This document shows, in pieces, positions 20,627 through 30,806 of a stretch of DNA of 64,000 nt (positions are counted from its first letter, which is position 1; each line of letters begins with the position of its first letter). The notes under the pieces are model-generated. The model had not been told where the DNA came from. It did no database searches and was given only the letters and a program-made list of their open reading frames with translations. A program made the translations under genes and the position numbers. This stretch comes from Citrobacter braakii. GTDB taxonomy: Bacteria > Pseudomonadota > Gammaproteobacteria > Enterobacterales > Enterobacteriaceae. The stretch lies in assembly GCF_002075345.1 (NCBI RefSeq), contig NZ_NAEW01000014.1, positions 1 through 64,000 of the forward strand, in the 5' to 3' direction.

Positions 20627-21433
20627 ATGGTAGAAACCCTGCTCGAAGTTCGTAATCTGAGCAAAACCTTTCGCTACCGGACGGGCTTATTCCGCCGTCA
20701 GACCGTTGAGGCCGTTAAACCCCTGAGCTTTACCCTGCGCGAGCGTCAGACGCTCGCCGTTATAGGTGAAAATGGTTCCGGTAAATCTACGCTGGCGAAG
20801 ATGCTGGCCGGTATGATTGAGCCTACCAGCGGTGAGCTGCTGATTGACGATCACCCGTTAAAATATGGTGATTATTCATTCCGTAGTCAGCGTATCCGTA
20901 TGATTTTCCAGGATCCGTCAACGTCGCTTAACCCACGGCAACGTATTTCGCAGATCCTCGATTTTCCGCTACGTCTGAACACCGACCTCGAGCCTGAACA
21001 GCGCCGCAAACAGATCATCGAGACCATGCGCATGGTCGGTCTGTTGCCTGACCATGTGAGTTATTACCCGCATATGCTGGCTCCGGGACAAAAACAGCGT
21101 CTGGGCCTTGCCCGAGCGCTCATTTTGCGACCCAAAGTCATTATCGCCGACGAAGCCCTGGCCTCTCTGGACATGTCGATGCGTTCGCAGCTCATCAATC
21201 TGATGCTGGAATTACAGGAAAAACAGGGGATTTCATATATCTATGTGACTCAGCACATCGGCATGATGAAGCACATCAGCGATCAGGTATTAGTCATGCA
21301 CCAGGGTGAAGTGGTTGAACGCGGCAGTACAGCAGATGTTCTGGCCTCGCCGTTGCATGAGCTGACCCGTCGCCTGATCGCCGGTCATTTCGGCGAAGCG
21401 CTTACCGCTGACGCGTGGCGTAAAGATCGCTAG
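20627..21433 (+). CDS. sapF: ABC ATPase SapF
   Basis: The second ATPase of the Sap transporter, 268 aa. Walker A is GENGSGKS, the Q-loop region IRMIFQDPSTSLNPRQ, and Walker B VIIADEALASLD. As in SapD the signature is altered (MLAPGQKQRLGLARAL), and the Walker B glutamate is followed by Ala rather than Pro. It is the last sap gene; a GC-rich hairpin follows. Confidence 0.95.
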   Translation: MVETLLEVRNLSKTFRYRTGLFRRQTVEAVKPLSFTLRERQTLAVIGENGSGKSTLAKMLAGMIEPTSGELLIDDHPLKYGDYSFRSQRIRMIFQDPSTSLNPRQRISQILDFPLRLNTDLEPEQRRKQIIETMRMVGLLPDHVSYYPHMLAPGQKQRLGLARALILRPKVIIADEALASLDMSMRSQLINLMLELQEKQGISYIYVTQHIGMMKHISDQVLVMHQGEVVERGSTADVLASPLHELTRRLIAGHFGEALTADAWRKDR

Positions 21434-21441
21434 CAGATGCA

Positions 21442-21466
21442 GCCCTCCTCAACCGGAGGGCAATTT
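21442..21466 (+). terminator. Probable sap operon terminator
   Basis: GCCCTCC-TCAACC-GGAGGGC (21442-21461) followed by AATTTT lies just after the sapF stop. The stem is 7 bp and GC-rich, with a short T run. It could also partly serve the converging EAL-like gene. Confidence 0.75.
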
Positions 21467-21471
21467 TGCAA

Positions 21472-22161
21472 TCAGTGACAAACATTTGGTAAGAGCAGTG
21501 TATCAACCTCGCTAAACGCGACCGAAGGGAAAAGAGATCCCTGCATCACCCAAACACCAGCCGCGCCTACTTCGTCGATAAGCTGTTTGGTTTCCACGCC
21601 CTCCACCGCAATGCGGTCGCAATATTCGCGGATGTTTTTAATTAGCACCGGGAACATCGGTTTTTCAGCCTGATCCAGGAAAAAACCACGATCCAACTTT
21701 ACAACATCAAAACGACCGCAAACCAGCGGACTGGCCCCAATGTTGCCGGAGCCCAGATCGCCCAGCCATAATGCGTTTGGACCGTCGCAAAGTGAATTAA
21801 TCAGCAGATTATTCAGACATACGGTATTCGTCAGAAAACGCTCTGAAAGTTCCAGGGCGACAAAAGGCATGGCATGTAGCGCCGATTTGACGCTCGGGTC
21901 GCCAATTGCCAGCAGCGCCATTTCATCAATGAGGTTCAGAGTACAGAAAAGGTTGTGGCTCTCAAACCAATTACGCTTTTCGGCAATTAATCGAATTTGC
22001 TCGAGCATGAAATTACGTTTTTGTTCGCTATTCCACGCTGAAATGATGAACTCTGGATGTATCGGCGAAACCGTATCTGAAGCAAACCGGACGCTCATCT
22101 CAACACCCAGTAACGTATCAGTTGTGTCTCTCATCGGTTCCGCGATGAAATGATAGTGCAT
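21472..22161 (-). CDS. Degenerate EAL-domain protein, STM1697-like
   Basis: A 229-aa stand-alone EAL-type domain that has lost key c-di-GMP phosphodiesterase residues: the EAL signature region is not recognisable, the DDFGTG loop reads DLGSGNIGAS, and only fragments such as FVALELSERF, VKLDRGFF and AVEGVETKQL remain. Salmonella has such a gene, STM1697, at the same place between sapF and fabI; like YdiV it acts by binding FlhDC and repressing flagellar genes rather than hydrolysing c-di-GMP. ATG 22161 (MHYHFIAEPMRD...) has GGAG seven bases upstream and is preferred to the GTG at 22200. The regulatory role is inferred from that orthologue. Confidence 0.82.
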   Translation of the reverse strand: MHYHFIAEPMRDTTDTLLGVEMSVRFASDTVSPIHPEFIISAWNSEQKRNFMLEQIRLIAEKRNWFESHNLFCTLNLIDEMALLAIGDPSVKSALHAMPFVALELSERFLTNTVCLNNLLINSLCDGPNALWLGDLGSGNIGASPLVCGRFDVVKLDRGFFLDQAEKPMFPVLIKNIREYCDRIAVEGVETKQLIDEVGAAGVWVMQGSLFPSVAFSEVDTLLLPNVCH

Positions 22162-22602
22162 AAGACCACTCCAATTGATCATAACTTCCTGATAATGCAC
22201 TTTTAATCACAATCAATCAATAATAACGATCAATGTATCAATATCGATCGATAAAAACAATATATCATAACGAACTGAATACGGTCATATTTTTTGTTTT
22301 AAGAAAGTTCCTACATTGCTATGTTTTAAAACATAAGCTAGCAGTTAATAATACCATTGAGATGCCTTCAAAGCCTTGTATTTTCTCCATCCCCCCGCGC
22401 TTCGCAGAATGAATGAGACTTAACCAGGGAAAGTGTTATAACCCTCATGTGTAATGAAAAGTGATTATCAGTAAGGGATGATAACTATTCTACAAGGCAC
22501 AAAGAGTGGGATATAATTGCTGCCCCATTTCGAAACACCTTCAAATTGTGATCATAACTCATTGATTGCTAAAAATAAGCAATGACCATAAGGATTAAAG
22601 CT
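22162..22602. other. AT-rich divergent promoter region (EAL-like gene / fabI)
   Basis: A 441-bp region with runs such as ATCAATCAATAATAACGATCAATG near 22210. It must carry promoters for both flanking genes. A hairpin ATTGCT-AAAAATA-AGCAAT (22565-22583) sits just before the fabI ribosome site AAGGA. I see no gene here. Confidence 0.55.
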
Positions 22603-23391
22603 ATGGGTTTTCTTTCCGGTAAGCGCATTCTGGTAACGGGTCTTGCCAGCAAACTGTCCATCGCCTGGGGTATCGCTCAGGCCATGCATCGCGAAGGGGC
22701 TGAACTGGCGTTCACCTACCAGAATGACAAACTAAAAGGCCGCGTCGAAGAATTTGCAGCTCAACTGGGTTCCAGCATCGTACTACAGTGTGATGTGGCG
22801 GAAGACGCCAGCATTGATGCACTGTTTACCGAACTGGGCAAAGCCTGGCCGAAATTCGACGGTTTCGTGCACTCCATTGGTTTTGCGCCCGCAGACCAAC
22901 TGGATGGCGACTATGTGAATGCAGTCACCCGCGAAGGCTTCAAAATTGCTCATGACATCAGTGCTTACAGCTTTGTGGCGATGGCAAAAGCCTGCCGTTC
23001 CATGCTGAACCCAGGCTCAGCGCTGCTGACGCTATCCTATCTGGGCGCAGAGCGCGCCATCCCTAACTACAACGTGATGGGCCTGGCAAAAGCCTCACTG
23101 GAAGCGAACGTCCGCTATATGGCTAATGCGATGGGTCCTGAAGGCGTGCGTGTGAACGCTATTTCCGCCGGTCCTATCCGTACACTCGCCGCTTCCGGCA
23201 TTAAAGATTTCCGTAAAATGCTGGCGCATTGTGAAGCGGTTACGCCGATTCGCCGCACTGTAACCATTGAAGATGTGGGCAACTCCGCAGCATTTTTGTG
23301 CTCCGATCTTGCTGCCGGCATCTCGGGTGAAGTCGTTCACGTCGATGGTGGCTTCAGTATCGCGGCAATGAACGAGCTGGAACTGAAATAA
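22603..23391 (+). CDS. fabI: Enoyl-ACP reductase (NADH) FabI
   Basis: Catalyses the last reduction step of each fatty-acid elongation cycle in the cytoplasm and is the triclosan and isoniazid-class target. The 262-aa SDR protein has cofactor motif [18 protein letters not shown] and catalytic Tyr156 and Lys163 in [11 protein letters not shown], with Tyr146 in LSYLGAE. The frame opens seven codons earlier, but ATG 22603 ([10 protein letters not shown]) matches the known start and has AAGGA before it. The residue at the triclosan-contact site is the usual Gly in HSIGFAPAD. The context differs from E. coli, where ycjD precedes fabI. Confidence 0.97.
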   Translation: MGFLSGKRILVTGLASKLSIAWGIAQAMHREGAELAFTYQNDKLKGRVEEFAAQLGSSIVLQCDVAEDASIDALFTELGKAWPKFDGFVHSIGFAPADQLDGDYVNAVTREGFKIAHDISAYSFVAMAKACRSMLNPGSALLTLSYLGAERAIPNYNVMGLAKASLEANVRYMANAMGPEGVRVNAISAGPIRTLAASGIKDFRKMLAHCEAVTPIRRTVTIEDVGNSAAFLCSDLAAGISGEVVHVDGGFSIAAMNELELK

Positions 23392-23404
23392 TCGTAAGTC
23401 TTCT

Positions 23405-23427
23405 ATGGGCGGTCTTGCCCCGCCCAT
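23405..23427 (+). terminator. Hairpin after fabI
   Basis: ATGGGCGG-TCTTGCC-CCGCCCAT forms an 8-bp stem 13 bp after the fabI stop. No T run follows, so it may be a weak or Rho-assisted terminator, or an mRNA-stabilising stem. Confidence 0.4.
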
Positions 23428-23590
23428 GACTCTCCTCTGCCCGCCGCCATATATGCTTTTCTGATATTTATTATCACGGAACAATCTTTCATCCCCTCTT
23501 CTGCTTACGTCAGGATATTGCAGCGCAAACGATCCGGCGTAGTAGTAGACGACGTGTCCGGGTCGCCACTTTTTAGACCAAGGACCGCCC

Positions 23591-24736
23591 ATGGAACAAC
23601 GCCGAATTGAAGGCAAAAGCCACTGGTATCATGAGACGCAATCCAGCAAGCATCCGCAAGATATTCTGCCGCTGGTGCCGGAAGCCGCTCATGTCGACGA
23701 CTGCTTTTTACTGGATCTGGCGATACCTGATGACGCCCTTTTGCCTTTTCAATCCTGGTTAACCCCTGCCCGTAAACTTGCCCAGGTTCTCTTCCCGGTT
23801 CACGTAAACCTGAATCAGATGCACACATTCAGCGCCTATGAGCGGATGAGTACGGCGCTAACCGTCGCTCAGGTGTATGGCGTCCAGCGATTGTGCAATC
23901 ACTATGCCGCGCGGTTAACACCGCTTCCTGGTCCTGACTCGTCACGGGAAAGTAACCATCGGCTGGCGCAAATCACCCAATATGCTCGCCAACTTGCCAG
24001 CTCTCCTGACGTGATAGGCGCACGCGATCGCCAGCATCTGGATGCGGTCGGGCTGACTACCAGCGATAGTATTTTGATGAATCAGATCATCGGCTTCGTC
24101 GGTTTTCAGGCCCGGACCGTGGCCCTGTTTCAGGCCTGGTTTGGACATCCGGTACGCCGAATACCGGGGCTGGATATACAGCAATTCGCTCACGCTTCGC
24201 CATTTAGTGCAACAAACGCTACCTGGCACGCTGCGCCATTCCCAATCGAAAAATATCCTGCTCAGGACGAGACGACGGCCAGACATTTTCCCGATGAGCT
24301 GCAAGCGTTGGTGCCATTACTGATTCATTCACCGGTCATTTTAGATTTATTCACGACACTGATTTCCAGTACCCGGCGCAGCGCTGTGCCGGTGCGGGCA
24401 TTTTCACTGGCGGCGCTAATGACGTCACGGATTAACGGCAGCGTGGCCTGCTTTAATGAACAGGCACATACAGCCAATGAATTAACCAACGTTATCGCCC
24501 TGCTTCGCCAGGAGGAACGTGAATTACAGCGTTGGGAACAGCGACATCCGGTTGAGCGCGTCACCCTGCAGGCGGTACAATGGCTAACCCGAGCGCCCGA
24601 CCGTTTTAGCGCCGCGCTGTTAACCCCTTTGTTCGATCAGGGCATCTCTTCTGAACAAGCGATTAACCTGCTGGCCTGGAGCGGATTGTGCGGATGGTTG
24701 AATCGCTTGAAAATCGCGCTGGGCGAGACTTATTAA
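23591..24736 (+). CDS. yciW: YciW, peroxidase-related (AhpD-like) protein
   Basis: A 381-aa member of the CMD/AhpD-like fold family, orthologue of E. coli YciW, which is CysB-regulated and tied to cysteine metabolism; its reaction is not settled. The typical AhpD CxxC pair is not visible: the corresponding region has a single Cys in QRLCNHYAARL. It lies between fabI and rnb as in E. coli. The ATG has GGA nine bases upstream. The name is by orthology; I claim no substrate. Confidence 0.9.
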   Translation: MEQRRIEGKSHWYHETQSSKHPQDILPLVPEAAHVDDCFLLDLAIPDDALLPFQSWLTPARKLAQVLFPVHVNLNQMHTFSAYERMSTALTVAQVYGVQRLCNHYAARLTPLPGPDSSRESNHRLAQITQYARQLASSPDVIGARDRQHLDAVGLTTSDSILMNQIIGFVGFQARTVALFQAWFGHPVRRIPGLDIQQFAHASPFSATNATWHAAPFPIEKYPAQDETTARHFPDELQALVPLLIHSPVILDLFTTLISSTRRSAVPVRAFSLAALMTSRINGSVACFNEQAHTANELTNVIALLRQEERELQRWEQRHPVERVTLQAVQWLTRAPDRFSAALLTPLFDQGISSEQAINLLAWSGLCGWLNRLKIALGETY

Positions 24737-24825
24737 CCGATCCACTTACTGAAAGAGCGCTTGCCGCAACTGAGAGAATCGCGTAAAACTGTCAGCCGCT
24801 CTTTTAGCCACGAAAATAGACAATT

Positions 24826-26760
24826 ATGCTTCAGGACAACCCGCTGCTAGCGCAGCTTAAACAGCAACTGCATTCCCAGACGCCACGTGCTGAAGGGGTG
24901 GTAAAAGCCACGGAAAAAGGCTTTGGCTTCCTGGAAGTCGATGCACAAAAAAGCTATTTCATTCCACCGCCGCAGATGAAAAAAGTGATGCATGGCGACC
25001 GCATTGTTGCGGTTATCCATACAGAAAAAGATCGTGAATCTGCCGAGCCGGAAGAACTGATCGAACCCTTCCTGACGCGCTTCGTGGGTAAAGTTCAGGG
25101 CAAAAATGATCGTCTGTCCATTGTGCCGGATCATCCGTTACTGAAAGAAGCGATCCCTTGTCGTGCCGCCCGCGGCGTTGAGCACGATTTTAAAGAAGGT
25201 GACTGGGCCGTCGCTGAAATGCGCCGCCACCCGCTGAAAGGCGATCGCACCTTCTATGCCGAATTAACCCAATTTATCACTTTTGCTGATGACCACTTTG
25301 TCCCGTGGTGGGTCACGCTGGCACGTCATAATCTCGAAAAAGAAGCGCCGGACGGTGTGGCAACTGAGATGCTGGATGAAGGTCTGGTTCGTCAGGACTT
25401 AACCGCCCTCAACTTTGTCACCATCGACAGCGCCAGCACCGAAGATATGGACGATGCGCTGTATGCTGAAGAGCTGGCCGACGGCAAACTGCAATTAACT
25501 GTCGCCATTGCTGACCCTACGGCCTGGATTGCAGAAGGCAGCAAGCTGGATAAAACGGCAAAAATTCGCGCGTTTACTAACTATCTGCCGGGGTTCAATA
25601 TCCCGATGCTACCACGCGAGTTGTCTGACGATCTGTGCTCTTTACGCGCGAACGAAGTGCGTCCGGTTCTGGCTTGTCGTATGACCATCACCGCGGATGG
25701 CGCGATTGAAGACAACATCACCTTCTTCGCAGCGACGATTGAGTCGAAAGCGAAGCTGGTCTACGACAACGTCTCCGACTGGCTGGAAGATGCCGGTGAC
25801 TGGCAGCCTGCAAACGACGCGATTGCTGAACAAATCCGTCTGCTACACCGTATTTGCCTGAGCCGCGGTGAATGGCGTCATAATCATGCTCTGGTATTTA
25901 AAGATCGCCCGGATTACCGTTTTGTTCTTGGTGAAAAAGGTGAAGTCCTGGACATCGTCGCTGAGCCACGCCGCATCGCAAACCGTATCGTGGAAGAATC
26001 CATGATTGCGGCAAACATTTGCGCCGCCCGCGTGCTTCGCGACAAGCTCGGCTTCGGTATTTATAACGTCCATATGGGATTCGACCCGGCCAACGCCGAC
26101 GCTCTGGCCGCGCTGCTAAAAACCCATGGTATGCACGTTGATGCCGAGGAAGTCCTGACGCTGGAAGGTTTCTGCAAACTGCGCCGCGAGCTGGATGCGC
26201 AGCCTTCTGGTTTCCTCGACAGCCGAATTCGCCGCTTCCAGTCTTACGCTGAAATCAGTATCGAGCCAGGGCCGCACTTTGGGCTGGGTCTGGAGGCTTA
26301 TGCCACCTGGACCTCTCCTATTCGTAAATATGGCGATATGATTAACCACCGCCTGCTTAAGGCCGTCATCAAAGGTGAAACCATCGCCCGCCCTGGGGAT
26401 GATACCACGGTGCAAATGGCGGAACGTCGTCGCCTGAACCGGATGGCTGAGCGTGATGTGGGCGACTGGTTATACGCCCGTTTCCTGAGTGACAAAGCCG
26501 GGACCGATACCCGCTTTGCGGCCGAGATAATTGACGTCAGCCGTGGCGGTATGCGCGTACGTTTAGTTAATAATGGCGCAGTCGCATTTATTCCTGCCCC
26601 ATTCCTGCACGCCGTTCGGGACGAGCTGGTATGCAGCCAGGAAAGCGGCACGGTGCAAATTAAAGGTGAAGTGGTTTACAAAGTCACGGATGTGATTGAC
26701 GTAACCATCGCCGAAGTTCGCATGGAAACCCGCAGCGTTATCGCGCGTCCAGCCGCGTAA
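24826..26760 (+). CDS. rnb: Exoribonuclease II
   Basis: A 644-aa processive 3'-5' exoribonuclease that degrades single-stranded RNA. Two N-terminal cold-shock domains (with [17 protein letters not shown]), the RNB catalytic domain and a C-terminal S1 domain are in the usual order. The metal-binding aspartates lie in [20 protein letters not shown] (D201, D207, D209, D210 in E. coli numbering). [20 protein letters not shown] is the conserved late RNB region. It begins [10 protein letters not shown] where E. coli has [10 protein letters not shown]. Confidence 0.97.
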   Translation: MLQDNPLLAQLKQQLHSQTPRAEGVVKATEKGFGFLEVDAQKSYFIPPPQMKKVMHGDRIVAVIHTEKDRESAEPEELIEPFLTRFVGKVQGKNDRLSIVPDHPLLKEAIPCRAARGVEHDFKEGDWAVAEMRRHPLKGDRTFYAELTQFITFADDHFVPWWVTLARHNLEKEAPDGVATEMLDEGLVRQDLTALNFVTIDSASTEDMDDALYAEELADGKLQLTVAIADPTAWIAEGSKLDKTAKIRAFTNYLPGFNIPMLPRELSDDLCSLRANEVRPVLACRMTITADGAIEDNITFFAATIESKAKLVYDNVSDWLEDAGDWQPANDAIAEQIRLLHRICLSRGEWRHNHALVFKDRPDYRFVLGEKGEVLDIVAEPRRIANRIVEESMIAANICAARVLRDKLGFGIYNVHMGFDPANADALAALLKTHGMHVDAEEVLTLEGFCKLRRELDAQPSGFLDSRIRRFQSYAEISIEPGPHFGLGLEAYATWTSPIRKYGDMINHRLLKAVIKGETIARPGDDTTVQMAERRRLNRMAERDVGDWLYARFLSDKAGTDTRFAAEIIDVSRGGMRVRLVNNGAVAFIPAPFLHAVRDELVCSQESGTVQIKGEVVYKVTDVIDVTIAEVRMETRSVIARPAA

Positions 26761-26775
26761 CACGTATCAATCCAG

Positions 26776-26811
26776 CGACCTTTCTCATTTTGTGAAAGGT
26801 CGTTTCTTTTT
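26776..26811 (+). terminator. rnb terminator
   Basis: CGACCTTTC-TCATTTTGT-GAAAGGTCG (26776-26802) is followed by TTTCTTTTT. It lies 16 bp after the rnb stop and has the form of a Rho-independent terminator. Confidence 0.9.
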
Positions 26812-27022
26812 CCCGCCCAAATTCCCACCACCGCACTACACTTCTTTCATTCGGTCAATTTTATTTTTTTACTTTTTTCAGTTCCGCTGGCTTTGCTTTT
26901 TACGGATTCTGGATTAAACATAAATATATAAAAAAAACAATACGTTCAGCCATAATCACCCCGAATGAATCATGGCTACCCATACTTTTGAGGCTCTATG
27001 CGCTTTAAACGGGATAGTACAC

Positions 27023-29017
27023 ATGATGAAAGACGTCCGGGAGCTGGTTACGTTGTATAGCTATGTGGGCACTCATAACCCCTACTGGCGTTTGTCAGAG
27101 GATTGCAACATCCTGCATTTCTCTATCGACGAAGCGTCAGAAGCTGATCAGACCATCGAATTATTACCTGAACAAGCCGATCGCATTCGCGAAATGACGG
27201 TGATCACGTCAAGTCTGTTAATGACGTTGCCCATTGAAGATGACGACATTCCCGTGCATCTGGTCGGTCGAAAAATCAATAAGCGCGAATGGGCCGGTAG
27301 CGCATCCGCCTGGGATGACACCCCTTCCGTCGCCCGCGATCTGGCCCACGGCCTCTCTTTTGCCGAACAAGTCGTTTCCGAAGCCAATTCCGTTATTGTC
27401 ATTCTTGACCGCATGGGCAACATTCAGCGGTTTAATCGCCTGTGCGAAGAGTACACCGGCCTCAAAGAACGTGAAGTCATTGGTCAAAGTGTATTCACAT
27501 TATTTATGAGCCGTCGTGAAGCGGCGGCTTCACGGCGCAATATTGAGGTCTTTTTTCGCGAAGGTAACTCGTATGAGGTTGAACGCTGGGTCAAGACCTG
27601 CAAAGGCCAGCGTCTGTTTCTGTTTCGCAATAAATTTGTGCATAACGGTAGCGGCAAGAACGAAATTTTTCTGATCTGTTCCGGGACCGATATCACTGAA
27701 GAACGCCGCGCGCAGGAACGACTGCGGGTGTTGGCGAATACCGACTCCATCACTGGATTACCAAACCGCAACGCAATTCATGAACTGATCAGCAATGCGA
27801 TTGAGAACGCGGGCGATACGCAGGTCGGTATTGCGTACCTCGATCTGGATAACTTCAAAAAGGTAAACGATGCCTACGGGCATATGTTTGGCGATCAGCT
27901 ACTACAAAGCGTGTCGCTGGCAATCCTCAGTTGCCTCGAAGACAACCAGATCCTGGCGCGGTTTGGCGGCGATGAATTCATTGTTCTTGCCACCGAAACA
28001 TCCCAGGGCACACTGGAAGCCACCGCATCACGCATTCTGACGCGCCTGCGCCAGCCCTTCCGCATCGGTCTGATTGAAGTCTATACCGGATGCTCTATTG
28101 GTATATCCCTCGCACCTCAGCATGGTCAGGACTGCGAGAGCGTCATTCGTAACGCGGATACAGCCATGTACACCGCGAAAGAAGGTGGCCGTGGGCAGTT
28201 TTGTGTTTTTTCTCCGGAAATGAATCAGCGAGTATTTGAATATCTGTGGCTGGATACTAATCTGCGTAAGGCGCTGGATAACGATCAACTGGTTATCCAT
28301 TATCAGCCAAAGATAACCTGGCGCGGTGAAGTGCGCAGCCTGGAGGCGCTGGTTCGCTGGCAATCTCCGGAACGCGGCCTCATTCCACCGCTGGAGTTTA
28401 TCTCCTACGCCGAAGAATCGGGGCTCATCGTCCCGCTGGGGCGTTGGGTTATTCTCGACGTTGTGCGCCAGGTCGCGAAATGGCGCGACAAGGGAATAAA
28501 CCTGCGCGTGGCGGTAAACGTTTCTGCCCGCCAGCTCGCCGACCAGACGCTGTTTACCGCACTTAAGCAGGTACTTCACGAGCTCAACTTTGAGTATTGC
28601 CCCATCGATGTTGAATTAACGGAAAGCAGTTTGATAGAAAATGAGCAACTGGCGTTGTCAGTCATTCAGCAGTTTAGCCAGTTAGGAGCGCAAATCCATT
28701 TGGATGATTTTGGTACCGGTTATTCGTCGCTGTCTCAACTGGCCCGCTTCCCGCTAGATGCCATTAAACTGGATCAGACCTTTGTCAGAGAGATCCACAA
28801 ACAATCCATTTCACAATCGCTGGTACGGGCCATAGTTGCGGTAGCACAGGCGCTCAACCTGCAGGTCATCGCCGAAGGCGTGGAAAGCGCGAAAGAGGAT
28901 GCGTTTCTGACCAAAAATGGCGTCAATGAACGTCAGGGGTTTTTATTCGCCAAACCAATGCCAGCCGCCGCATTTGAACGTTGGTATCGCCGCCATCTGA
29001 GTAAAAAAATGCGCTAA
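27023..29017 (+). CDS. pdeR: Cyclic-di-GMP phosphodiesterase PdeR (Gmr)
   Basis: A soluble protein of about 664 aa. In E. coli PdeR is a trigger enzyme: it hydrolyses c-di-GMP and, when not doing so, holds back DgcM and MlrA and so curli synthesis. A PAS domain (about 95-230, with ILDRMGNIQRFNRLCEEYTG) is followed by GGDEF with intact FGGDEF and by EAL with SLEALVRWQ, DDFGTGYSS and VIAEGVE, all catalytic motifs present. The frame opens at 26972; I prefer the MMKDV start at 27023, close to the E. coli length of 661. It follows the rnb terminator. Confidence 0.93.
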   Translation: MMKDVRELVTLYSYVGTHNPYWRLSEDCNILHFSIDEASEADQTIELLPEQADRIREMTVITSSLLMTLPIEDDDIPVHLVGRKINKREWAGSASAWDDTPSVARDLAHGLSFAEQVVSEANSVIVILDRMGNIQRFNRLCEEYTGLKEREVIGQSVFTLFMSRREAAASRRNIEVFFREGNSYEVERWVKTCKGQRLFLFRNKFVHNGSGKNEIFLICSGTDITEERRAQERLRVLANTDSITGLPNRNAIHELISNAIENAGDTQVGIAYLDLDNFKKVNDAYGHMFGDQLLQSVSLAILSCLEDNQILARFGGDEFIVLATETSQGTLEATASRILTRLRQPFRIGLIEVYTGCSIGISLAPQHGQDCESVIRNADTAMYTAKEGGRGQFCVFSPEMNQRVFEYLWLDTNLRKALDNDQLVIHYQPKITWRGEVRSLEALVRWQSPERGLIPPLEFISYAEESGLIVPLGRWVILDVVRQVAKWRDKGINLRVAVNVSARQLADQTLFTALKQVLHELNFEYCPIDVELTESSLIENEQLALSVIQQFSQLGAQIHLDDFGTGYSSLSQLARFPLDAIKLDQTFVREIHKQSISQSLVRAIVAVAQALNLQVIAEGVESAKEDAFLTKNGVNERQGFLFAKPMPAAAFERWYRRHLSKKMR

Positions 29018-29199
29018 TGCAGAGGGAATGAAGGTGATGAATAGCCATAAATGGACATTACATGACGACGCTATCCGCATGTAATCACAGAATATATAAT
29101 ATTCTTCAATCGTTCAGGTTAATACTATTTTTCCCTTCTCTTTTGCCATGAAATTCTGCATCATGAAATTCAAACTCTATTGCCATTAGGATGACGACC

Positions 29200-29382
29200 A
29201 TGTCTGATATCGACGCTCAGCGTCTGGCCGAACGTATTGATACTGTGCTGGATATCCTCGTTGCAGGTGATTACCACTCAGCCATCCACAATCTTGAAAT
29301 TCTGAAAGCTGAACTGTTAAACACGGTCAAAGAAGATGCCGAATCTTTGGCGAAAAAGCAGAAGGCGCCATGGGAGATCTGA
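29200..29382 (+). CDS. yciZ: YciZ, UPF0509 small protein
   Basis: A 60-aa protein of unknown function. The core [20 protein letters not shown] is nearly invariant in enterobacteria, and the C-terminus ends in APWEI. The frame opens at 29191, but ATG 29200 (MSDIDAQRL) fits the E. coli start and has better spacing to the AGGA at 29189. No membrane segment or signal is seen. It lies between pdeR and yciT as in E. coli. Confidence 0.88.
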   Translation: MSDIDAQRLAERIDTVLDILVAGDYHSAIHNLEILKAELLNTVKEDAESLAKKQKAPWEI

Positions 29383-29476
29383 TGACAGTGATCTTTTGAT
29401 GTCGCTGCTATCAGCAAGTGCAGATAATGCAGTTTCCGTTTAATTTCCGATACGATATCGCAATAAAATTAATACT

Positions 29477-30229
29477 ATGAATTCCCGACAACAATCTATT
29501 TTGCAGATGGTGACCGATAAAGGTCAGATGAGCGTCGCCGATCTGGCAAAAGTCACCGGTGTCTCCGAAGTGACGATTCGACAGGATCTGAACACGCTGG
29601 AAAAACAGAGTTACTTACGCCGAGCCCACGGTTTTGCTGTTTCATTGAACAGCGATGATGTTGAAACGCGCATGATGACCAATTTCACTCTGAAACGTGA
29701 ACTGGCTGAATTCGCTGCATCTCTGGTCAGTCCAGGCGAATCCGTATTCATTGAGAATGGCAGCAGCAATGCACTTCTGGCCAGAACGCTGGCAGAGCAA
29801 AAAGATGTCACCATCATAACCGTGAGCAGCTACATTGCTCATCTGCTCAAAGAAACGCCCTGTGAAGTGATACTTCTCGGTGGAATTTACCAGAAAAAAA
29901 GTGAGAGCATGGTCGGCCCCTTAACTCGCCAGTTTATCCAGCAGGTACACTTCAGTAAGGCCTTTATCGGCATTGACGGCTGGCAGGCTGATACCGGTTT
30001 TACCGGACGCGATATGATGCGTTCCGACGTGGTTAACGCGGTGCTGGAAAAAGGCGCAGAAGTTATTGTGTTGACCGACAGCTCAAAATTCGACGCCATT
30101 CACCCTTACACGCTGGGTCCATTAGAGCGATTCAGCCGCGTAGTAACGGACTCCAGACTCAGCGCCAGCGTACAAATGCAGCTCGAACATTCAGGATTAA
30201 TCGTCAATATCATTGATGCCCACGCATAA
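29477..30229 (+). CDS. yciT: DeoR-family transcription regulator YciT
   Basis: A 250-aa repressor-type regulator. The N-terminal winged HTH contains [20 protein letters not shown], and the C-terminal DeoR sensor domain has [14 protein letters not shown] and [18 protein letters not shown], the sugar-phosphate-binding region. E. coli YciT has been linked to control of osmotic stress genes. It lies upstream of osmB on the same strand; an imperfect stem GATGGTTTGTC/GACAAATCATC follows at 30241-30266. Confidence 0.93.
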   Translation: MNSRQQSILQMVTDKGQMSVADLAKVTGVSEVTIRQDLNTLEKQSYLRRAHGFAVSLNSDDVETRMMTNFTLKRELAEFAASLVSPGESVFIENGSSNALLARTLAEQKDVTIITVSSYIAHLLKETPCEVILLGGIYQKKSESMVGPLTRQFIQQVHFSKAFIGIDGWQADTGFTGRDMMRSDVVNAVLEKGAEVIVLTDSSKFDAIHPYTLGPLERFSRVVTDSRLSASVQMQLEHSGLIVNIIDAHA

Positions 30230-30497
30230 AATCTTCAGTAGATGGTTTGTCAGCAGACAAATCATCTGCTCTCTGAGAGTTATCTGACAATCCAATTAAG
30301 ACTTTTTACCTGTCGTTAACAGGATAAAGTCGTAAAATTAATGTTAGCGATATAACAGGAACGAACCTCCAACTTCAGGATAGTGTTTGTAATGACTTCG
30401 CTAAACGGTTTCACGGAAATATCTTCGATAGTCTTAATTTGACGCTATCCTTAAAGAACACTGGATTCCGTGAATCAATAATTCAGGAGAAAGTATT

Positions 30498-30716
30498 ATG
30501 TTAGTAACGAGCAAAAAAATGACCGCTGCCATTCTGGCGATTACTCTGGCAATGTCGCTGAGTGCCTGCTCTAACTGGTCCAAACGAGATCGTAACACCG
30601 CAATCGGTGCTGGTGCAGGTGCAATAGGTGGTGCAGTCCTGACTGACGGTAGCACGCTGGGTACGCTGGGTGGTGCTGCAGTAGGTGGTATTATTGGCCA
30701 CCAGGTGGGTAAATAA
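30498..30716 (+). CDS. osmB: Osmotically inducible lipoprotein OsmB
   Basis: A 72-aa outer-membrane lipoprotein induced by osmotic stress and in stationary phase. The signal peptide ends in the lipobox LSAC with the lipidated Cys24; the mature part is rich in glycine (AIGAGAGAIGGAVL, GGAAVGGIIGHQVG), resembling a glycine-zipper segment. The ribosome site is AGGAGA. The 268-bp region upstream (30230-30497) must hold its promoters, which I have not delimited. Confidence 0.95.
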   Translation: MLVTSKKMTAAILAITLAMSLSACSNWSKRDRNTAIGAGAGAIGGAVLTDGSTLGTLGGAAVGGIIGHQVGK

Positions 30717-30773
30717 TCTACGGTTAAACGGCTCGATATAATAATACGTTTACTTTTTCAGGTCTGTATTATT

Positions 30774-30806
30774 AAAAAGCCACGGAAATTTTCCGTGGCT
30801 TTTTTA
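30774..30806. terminator. Bidirectional terminator osmB / yciH
   Basis: AAAAA-GCCACGGAAA-ATT-TTCCGTGGC-TTTTTT. The nearly perfect stem has A and T runs on opposite sides, so it can end both the osmB transcript (plus) and the yciH transcript (minus). Confidence 0.93.
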
